From positions 1 through 20,700 of the forward strand of contig CAYFUF010000025.1 in the NCBI GenBank assembly GCA_964346245.1: a stretch of DNA of 20,700 nucleotides, given 5' to 3'. The DNA comes from CAYFUF01 sp964346245. Lineage in GTDB: Bacteria; Bacillota; Clostridia; Tissierellales; Peptoniphilaceae. Below the pieces are notes generated by a model. That model ran no database searches. It was not told the origin of the DNA and was given only the letters and a program-made list of their open reading frames with translations. This document shows positions 17,385 to 20,700 of the stretch, one piece after another (the first letter of the stretch is position 1; every line of letters starts with the position of its first letter). The translations under genes were made by a program, and so were the position numbers.

Positions 17385-17423
17385 AAAAAAGCAAAAGACC
17401 GATGCTAACTGCATCGGTCTTTT
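17385..17423. terminator. Bidirectional terminator between ychF and the accessory operon
   Basis: A 13-base perfect stem (17393-17405 with 17411-17423) around a five-base loop has an A7 run on its left and a T run on its right. It can end ychF on the plus strand and the cysteine-peptidase gene on the minus strand. Confidence 0.93.
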
Positions 17424-17428
17424 CTAAA

Positions 17429-18271
17429 CTAGGGCTTAATCTGTTCAAAAACAATCTCATCATCTAAGTTCGCTCTTCTAGCCGGCTCATCACTATTATT
17501 GCTTAAATTATAAATCAGATACGGTTTCTCAGGGTTTGTTTCATCATATTCAATCATGACATAATGAGCACCCATTCTAAAACCATCAAATAGCGACTTC
17601 CCATTATTCCACCCATACAGTGTAATTGTTGGGCCGTTCGCATCTCTGACAAATTCTTCCAAATCCTGTTGACTATTCCATAGTCCAGAGATGTCATTCA
17701 CCTGATAACCTGCTTCGATAAAATAACGCTGAGCGACCAATGGATCGCCACCAGCTTTCCCAAATAAGACGTCGCCCCCATTATCTTGAACATATTGCTC
17801 AATATTAGCCATGCCCTCAAAACGACCCAAAGATATATTTGCGTTATACACCGCCATGGCCATACAGCCGTTATCAGCAAAGTTACCCAAAGAGCCAAAT
17901 TTACAGGACTTATAAGGGTCTCTACCTTGCCCATTCACATAGATGCCGGGGCCAATATGACCATCCTGATAGTTTAGCACATCGATTATCACATTGTGTA
18001 TATCCGGTTTGTGGTAGGGATCCAAACCTAGATCAATCTTCTCTTGCCAAGATAGGGACCGATAGACTTCATCGAAATAGTATGCAATCTTATCCTTATC
18101 GTCTTGGGACACCTCATCAATGCTAATCCCCTCATCTAGATTAATGAGTAAGGCTGCCAGCATTGCCTGATTAAAGCTCTCGCTGGGTTTTTCTTGTAGG
18201 TCCTTGTACTCGTCTTCAAATTGCTGCTTGAAGCTCCTATCGTCGATCTCATCTTTAACTAAGTCGAACAA
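17429..18271 (-). CDS. Papain/C39-like cysteine-peptidase protein, candidate secreted effector
   Basis: Not a family I can name firmly. The 280 residues have an acidic helical N-terminal part (about 1-100) and a C-terminal domain (about 105-260) with the order of a papain-like or C39-like peptidase. That is a cysteine after an Asn-Gly pair and heading a helix (NGCMAMAVYNANISLG, C136), a histidine at the start of a strand (GAHYVMIEYDE, H236) and a polar residue in YLIYNLSN (N255). The spacing and GC(M/G)xxAxYNA pattern recall toxin-type or bacteriocin-processing cysteine peptidases. No signal peptide or LXG domain is visible. The start is TTG at 18269-18271 with GAGAGG five bases upstream. In the same frame, codons upstream of the TTG also read sensibly (ELKGWGQREVS), hinting that the true N-terminus lies further up across a frame break. 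It is the last gene of a five-frame operon. A type VII effector role is inference. Confidence 0.6.
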   Translation of the reverse strand: MFDLVKDEIDDRSFKQQFEDEYKDLQEKPSESFNQAMLAALLINLDEGISIDEVSQDDKDKIAYYFDEVYRSLSWQEKIDLGLDPYHKPDIHNVIIDVLNYQDGHIGPGIYVNGQGRDPYKSCKFGSLGNFADNGCMAMAVYNANISLGRFEGMANIEQYVQDNGGDVLFGKAGGDPLVAQRYFIEAGYQVNDISGLWNSQQDLEEFVRDANGPTITLYGWNNGKSLFDGFRMGAHYVMIEYDETNPEKPYLIYNLSNNSDEPARRANLDDEIVFEQIKP

Positions 18272-18297
18272 GGAAACCTCTCTTTGCCCCCACCCTT

Positions 18298-18444
18298 TTA
18301 ATTCTCATTCAAGGATGTAGACAGATTGCCAATCGCTGTTTCAATATCTTCAACTATGCTGACTGCTTTCCCATATTCTTCAGCAAGTCCTTCTAAAAAC
18401 TCTGGCTTTACCGTAACGCTTCCATCGTTGCAACCGCCACCCAT
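18298..18444 (-). CDS. Small 48-residue protein, possible WXG-like N-terminal fragment
   Basis: An ATG at 18442-18444 is preceded by AAGGAG at good spacing and starts three bases after the upstream stop. The product begins MGGGCNDGSVTVKPEFLEGL and continues as amphipathic helix to LSTSLNEN. The opening resembles small WXG100/TIGR04197-type substrates of type VII secretion, but those are about 80-100 residues and this stops at 48. The reading frame of the next gene contains GWG about 14 codons before its TTG, which would be the expected turn. A single-base insertion near 18304-18310 would fuse the two. It could be an intact short gene, a truncated WXG-like protein or the split front of the peptidase gene. 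Confidence 0.5.
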   Translation of the reverse strand: MGGGCNDGSVTVKPEFLEGLAEEYGKAVSIVEDIETAIGNLSTSLNEN

Positions 18445-18447
18445 GTC

Positions 18448-18774
18448 TTACTCCTTCCCCTTATCTACTTGCTTTTCTAGCTTTTCAATACTTGGAAAAG
18501 CAGCTTTAAATTGCTCAAACTCCTGCTTCACGTCTTGGCTTTCGAGTCGGACAATCTCTATGTCGCCATTTTTATATTTAAGAAGACCTACCGCTTCTTG
18601 TGCGGAAATCAGTGCAAAAGAGCCTGCAGAGTAATTCAAATACTCCTTAGCATCTTTATAATCCTTAAGCCGCTTAGTAACTTGGAGTCCCTCCTGGGAC
18701 AAGTGGTCCTCATCCTCAAGAAGTCCCTTTTGTATCATGCCTACCTTCACGGCCGAAAAGAGGAAGTTGTTCAT
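18448..18774 (-). CDS. EspG/DUF5081-like protein, main part (probably frameshifted gene)
   Basis: A 108-residue product from the ATG at 18772-18774, preceded by AAGG. A TTG at 18787-18789 would add five residues. The pattern KVGMIQKGLLEDEDHLSQEG, then YKDAKEYLNYSAGSFALIS and short beta strands, recalls DUF5081/EspG-like accessory proteins encoded with type VII effectors in Firmicutes. This likeness is from memory of the pattern, not a search. The frame reads as protein-like upstream of its start too (KPIDFLPELKKVRMNN) back to a TGA at 18814-18816. The 33-codon frame just upstream reads well up to the same spot. Removing one A from the AAA at 18812-18814 joins them as ...SDSKVKPIDFLPEL..., giving about 141 residues. 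I therefore think this is the 3' part of a single gene. Confidence 0.55.
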   Translation of the reverse strand: MNNFLFSAVKVGMIQKGLLEDEDHLSQEGLQVTKRLKDYKDAKEYLNYSAGSFALISAQEAVGLLKYKNGDIEIVRLESQDVKQEFEQFKAAFPSIEKLEKQVDKGKE

Positions 18775-18775
18775 C

Positions 18776-18877
18776 CTAACCTTCTTCAATTCGGGAAGAA
18801 AATCGATGGGCTTTCACCTTGCTGTCCGAAAGCTCTGGCTTAAACTCCAGCACATCAGCAAAACTCTCTTGATACAT
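18776..18877 (-). CDS. 33-residue frame, probable 5' part of the frameshifted EspG-like gene
   Basis: The ATG at 18875-18877 starts one base after the stop of the 113-residue gene and has AGG six bases upstream. It reads MYQESFADVLEFKPELSDSK before changing character to KAHRFSSRIEEG and a TAG at 18776-18778. The first 22 residues look coding; the last dozen look like out-of-frame translation of the downstream gene's codons. If the sequence is correct, the TAGGATG junction would allow reinitiation of the next frame. Confidence 0.4.
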   Translation of the reverse strand: MYQESFADVLEFKPELSDSKVKAHRFSSRIEEG

Positions 18878-18878
18878 C

Positions 18879-19220
18879 TTACACCTGCCTTCTTCTATGG
18901 CGACTCTTTTCGTAGTAGTCTCGCAACCTTTCACACTCGCTTAAACATGACTTCTCATCACTGATAAACGCATCGAAGTCTTCTACGATATCCTTGTGCT
19001 GCTTAGTAAACCGCTCCTCTTCAGTCAAGTAGCTATTCACATATTCACCCTCTAGGTTTGATATGGTATGAGCACTTAAGGCACCTAGGCTCTGTCTCGA
19101 TGACTGCACCTGATTGAGTAGCCCGTTGATGGTTTCTGCCCTCCCTTTAAAGAACCTGTGACGCTCATCATCGCCTGGGTCGATATAATCTTCATACTTG
19201 ATTTCTTCTGGTCCCACCAT
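18879..19220 (-). CDS. Small helical protein, possible type VII secretion partner
   Basis: The 113-residue, highly charged, almost entirely helical product matches no family I can name with certainty. The core from about 30 to 105 consists of two long helices (INGLLNQVQSSRQSLGALSA and EERFTKQHKDIVEDFDAFIS...RLRDYYEKS) around a loop. This is the helical-hairpin size and layout of WXG100-superfamily and DUF3958/Lap-type targeting partners. No WXG motif is visible. The ATG at 19218-19220 has AGGAGG five bases upstream; a GTG at 19233-19235 lies before that site and would only translate it. It is the first gene of the accessory operon. I saw only weak promoter elements (TTACCG, 17 bases, TAATCT) in the gap above it. 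Confidence 0.6.
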   Translation of the reverse strand: MVGPEEIKYEDYIDPGDDERHRFFKGRAETINGLLNQVQSSRQSLGALSAHTISNLEGEYVNSYLTEEERFTKQHKDIVEDFDAFISDEKSCLSECERLRDYYEKSRHRRRQV

Positions 19221-19323
19221 AAATCCCTCCTTCACTTGTCGTCTTTTAGCATATTTATCCGATAAGATTAGAGTGTAGGTCTTCTAACGGTAAAATCTCT
19301 TGTTAAATCGAGGTAAAATAGTA

Positions 19324-19355
19324 AAGCCTTCGGTCCATTCATGAACCAAAGGCTT
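19324..19355 (-). terminator. Terminator of the 133-residue gene
   Basis: AAGCCTT (19324-19330) pairs with AAGGCTT (19349-19355), and GGT (19332-19334) with ACC (19345-19347). A modest T-rich stretch follows on the minus strand. It separates the 133-residue gene from the five-frame operon, which therefore needs its own promoter. Confidence 0.65.
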
Positions 19356-19388
19356 CTACAATAGTATTTCTATTTTTGTCATTACAAC

Positions 19389-19790
19389 TTAAGCACCAAA
19401 ATTCTCCCTGTAGTGAACTTTACCATCCTGAGTCCAAATCTTTGGCCCCTTATAGTTCAATGACAGACGGTGGCCGTTCAAATGCCCATTTATCCACTCC
19501 GCCTGCTCCTGGGATTCCACTTGAAACCAATCTCTCTCCTCATCCACTCCATCAGGATTATGAATTTCGGAAGTCTGCACTAAAAAGAGTGAGCCGTCTT
19601 CATCATACCTTGCTAACTTGCGGTGACCGCCATCCCATAGAAAATAAGCTAAGCTTTCGCCATCCTCAGATTGACCAAACTCACCGTATTCTTCGATGAT
19701 TTCTAGATGCTTCAAATTCTCAAAATTGCCCTCTTCAAACTCTTTGAAGAGCTTGCTCACTTGACCAGTAAAAGCTACTTTTTCTGTCAT
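19389..19790 (-). CDS. Hypothetical acidic protein, 133 residues
   Basis: I do not recognise this protein. It is acidic, lacks a signal peptide or membrane segment and looks like a small alpha/beta domain rich in aromatic residues (YFLWDGGHRKLARYDEDG, WFQV, AEWINGHLNGH, PKIWTQDGKVHY). The ATG at 19788-19790 has AAGGA six bases upstream. It is transcribed toward the effector-like operon but ends in its own terminator, so it is a separate unit. A small acidic cytosolic protein beside a candidate toxin could be its immunity protein, but nothing in the sequence proves this. A seven-base hairpin lies in its leader. Confidence 0.7.
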   Translation of the reverse strand: MTEKVAFTGQVSKLFKEFEEGNFENLKHLEIIEEYGEFGQSEDGESLAYFLWDGGHRKLARYDEDGSLFLVQTSEIHNPDGVDEERDWFQVESQEQAEWINGHLNGHRLSLNYKGPKIWTQDGKVHYRENFGA

Positions 19791-19806
19791 GATATGTCCT
19801 TTCTCT

Positions 19807-19827
19807 GATAAGCGAAACTTGCTTATC
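19807..19827 (-). promoter_or_regulatory. Inverted repeat in the leader of the 133-residue gene
   Basis: GATAAGC (19807-19813) and GCTTATC (19821-19827) form a perfect seven-base inverted repeat with a seven-base loop, just upstream of the ribosome binding site. It could be an operator or an RNA hairpin that affects translation. No clear promoter is visible nearby. Confidence 0.4.
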
Positions 19828-19920
19828 CCTTTTGATATCTGCTATTTATTTCCAATAGTAACTATTGCTATAAACGATTGACCTCTACTGAATACCCATA
19901 TCCTTCCACTTATAAAACAT

Positions 19921-19944
19921 AAAAAAAGAAGCCCGCAGGCTTCT
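19921..19944 (-). terminator. Terminator of the tRNA-Ser/SRP RNA transcript
   Basis: AGAAGCC (19927-19933) and GGCTTCT (19938-19944) form a tight stem with a four-base loop, followed on the minus strand by seven T. It lies directly after the SRP RNA 3' end. Confidence 0.93.
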
Positions 19945-19949
19945 CAATA

Positions 19950-20217
19950 AATGCGCACACCCAGCTTTGCCAAACAAACAAGATGCGGCACCAAAGCAGT
20001 TAGCTCCGGTGGGGCTGCCTCGCAACACATGAAGGTATCTGCTTAATGCTGCTTCCTTCCAGACCTGACATGGTTCACAGAGCTCCATTGTGCAAGACCC
20101 CACCTTCAACACCACTTACTTCGACCAGACCATCCCATCCATAAGTCGAGGCTGGGAATTCTACCCTGCTATAGCGGATTGCAGGTTCAGGGCACCGCTA
20201 ACTCCCCGTATAGTGCA
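19950..20217 (-). ncRNA. ffs: Signal recognition particle RNA, long (Bacillus) type
   Basis: SRP RNA is the scaffold of the particle that targets membrane and secreted proteins co-translationally with Ffh. The minus strand contains the conserved apical helix 8 sequence GTCAGGTCTGGAAGGAAGC and its partner strand. About 130 bases upstream are segments close to the Bacillus scRNA Alu domain (CGGGGAGTTAGCGGTGCCCTG, written here only in part, and CCTGCAATCCGCT). The 5' TGCAC and 3' GTGCGCA regions can close the molecule. Total length is about 268 bases, the long form with an Alu domain rather than the short 4.5S form. Ends are estimated from the neighbouring tRNA 3' end and the terminator. A 76-codon open frame within it (19885-20115) is spurious. 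Confidence 0.93.
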
Positions 20218-20307
20218 TGGCGGAGAGTGAGGGATTTGAACCCTCGATACACTTGCGCGTATACATGATTTCCAATCATGCTCCTTCGGCCACTCGGACA
20301 ACTCTCC
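20218..20307 (-). tRNA. tRNA-Ser (anticodon GGA)
   Basis: The minus strand folds as a class II tRNA. The acceptor stem GGAGAGT pairs with ACTCTCC. The anticodon loop ATTGGAAAT has GGA (20271-20273), reading serine UCC/UCU. A long variable arm (TACGCGCAAGTGTA) and the T loop GGTTCAAATCC are present. The discriminator is G and the CCA end is encoded (20218-20220). The SRP RNA begins immediately downstream, so both are cut from one precursor. Confidence 0.96.
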
Positions 20308-20324
20308 ATTAGGGTTACCCGAAT

Positions 20325-20353
20325 ATTATACGTAAAAGGCACAGATAAGTCAA
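20325..20353 (-). promoter_or_regulatory. Promoter of tRNA-Ser and SRP RNA
   Basis: TTGACT (20348-20353), a 17-base spacer and perfect TATAAT (20325-20330) on the minus strand, about 18 bases above the tRNA 5' end. It is the only promoter needed for both RNA genes. Confidence 0.88.
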
Positions 20354-20359
20354 ACGAGA

Positions 20360-20613
20360 AAAAAGGGTGTGAAAACTCTTCAAAAGCTTGAATTAGTCTA
20401 CTATTTTACCAGCATTTAACAAAACATGTTAACGTGATATGAGATAATCTTTCTATAATTTATTCGTTTTATTTATTCCTATTTCTTCCATCTTCGCTCA
20501 CTATTCATGAAGTACAAGAACCTAGACCTCGCTTACTGGCATCGCATACAAACGGTGTTATTTGCTTACATATATTATCATCCAGCTAAAAATACACAAT
20601 AAAGGAGTCTATC
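20360..20613. other. AT-rich intergenic region
   Basis: Apart from weak promoter-like hexamers (a TATAAT at 20454-20459 and a TATATT at 20571-20576 on the plus strand, neither with a good -35) I see nothing here. No open frame, hairpin or repeat stands out. Confidence 0.5.
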
Positions 20614-20700
20614 ATGGTCCAAGATTTTTTACCTCTGGGAAGTATCGTCGTCTTACGCGGATCGACAAAAAAATAATGATTATTTCGCGGGCAATGGCTG
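20614..20700 (+). pseudogene. DUF4176-like protein, 5' end with a frame break at an A7 run
   Basis: An ATG at 20614-20616 with AAAGGAG upstream opens a frame reading MVQDFLPLGSIVVLRGSTKK, then TAA at 20674-20676. The LPLGSIVVLRG...KK pattern is that of DUF4176, a small family often encoded in type VII secretion (LXG) loci. The stop follows a run of seven A (20667-20673). Adding one A restores KKIMIISRAMA, which continues the family pattern (usually KxMIxGR). So the gene is broken by a one-base loss, read through by slippage, or miscalled in sequencing. The window ends 24 bases later, so the rest cannot be judged. Confidence 0.65.

Noticed and set aside
19885..20115. 76-codon open frame on the minus strand
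   Set aside because: It lies on the SRP RNA and its terminator; the conserved RNA sequence explains it and there is no ribosome site.
20218..20307. tRNA-Ser as integration site for a mobile island covering 17429-19790
   Set aside because: No copy of the tRNA 3' end was found elsewhere in the window and no integrase is present. The SRP RNA sits directly downstream of the tRNA.
1..20700. CRISPR arrays, insertion sequences or prophage genes
   Set aside because: No regularly spaced repeats, transposase, integrase or phage structural frames were seen on either strand.

Overview
The window looks like a chromosomal segment of a low-to-middle GC Firmicute (Bacillota). Pointers are the rapZ/whiA cluster, HPr kinase, a substrate-binding/permease fusion typical of Gram-positive amino-acid transporters, strong AGGAGG ribosome binding sites, several TTG starts and a long Bacillus-type SRP RNA. 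Pyruvate:ferredoxin oxidoreductase suggests fermentative, at least facultatively anaerobic growth. I cannot place it to genus; a Lactobacillales-like or related anaerobic lineage is a guess.

Layout. (1) 1-350: the 5' end of a 16S rRNA gene on the minus strand, with two tandem consensus promoters. (2) 304-3150: a polar amino-acid ABC importer (ATPase plus SBP-permease fusion), followed by a broken DUF2807 remnant and a terminator. (3) 3210-7472: LCP-family protein, whiA, a Nudix hydrolase, rapZ and murB, all on the minus strand. This is the familiar murB-rapZ-yvcK-whiA cluster, but yvcK is absent and a Nudix gene occupies its place. (4) 7673-11487: the monocistronic-looking pyruvate:ferredoxin oxidoreductase gene with its own promoter, operator-like palindromes and terminator. 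(5) 11483-16128: pepP-uvrC-hprK operon. (6) 16143-17423: ychF on the plus strand, ending in a bidirectional terminator.

(7) 17429-19790 is the accessory part. Five tightly packed minus-strand reading frames encode small helical proteins followed by a papain/C39-like cysteine-peptidase protein, and an unrecognised 133-residue gene lies upstream behind its own terminator. I read the five-frame block as a candidate type VII secretion (LXG/WXG-like) effector operon. One frame break, correctable by a single base, is clear in it and a second is possible. (8) 19921-20353: tRNA-Ser(GGA) and the long SRP RNA share one consensus promoter and one terminator. (9) 20614-20700: the start of a plus-strand DUF4176-like gene (a type VII secretion companion family), interrupted at a run of seven A.

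The core genes join cell-envelope work (murB, LCP protein, rapZ), division control (whiA), carbon regulation (hprK), DNA repair (uvrC) and pyruvate metabolism. The accessory block beside tRNA-Ser/SRP RNA is where new biology is most likely.
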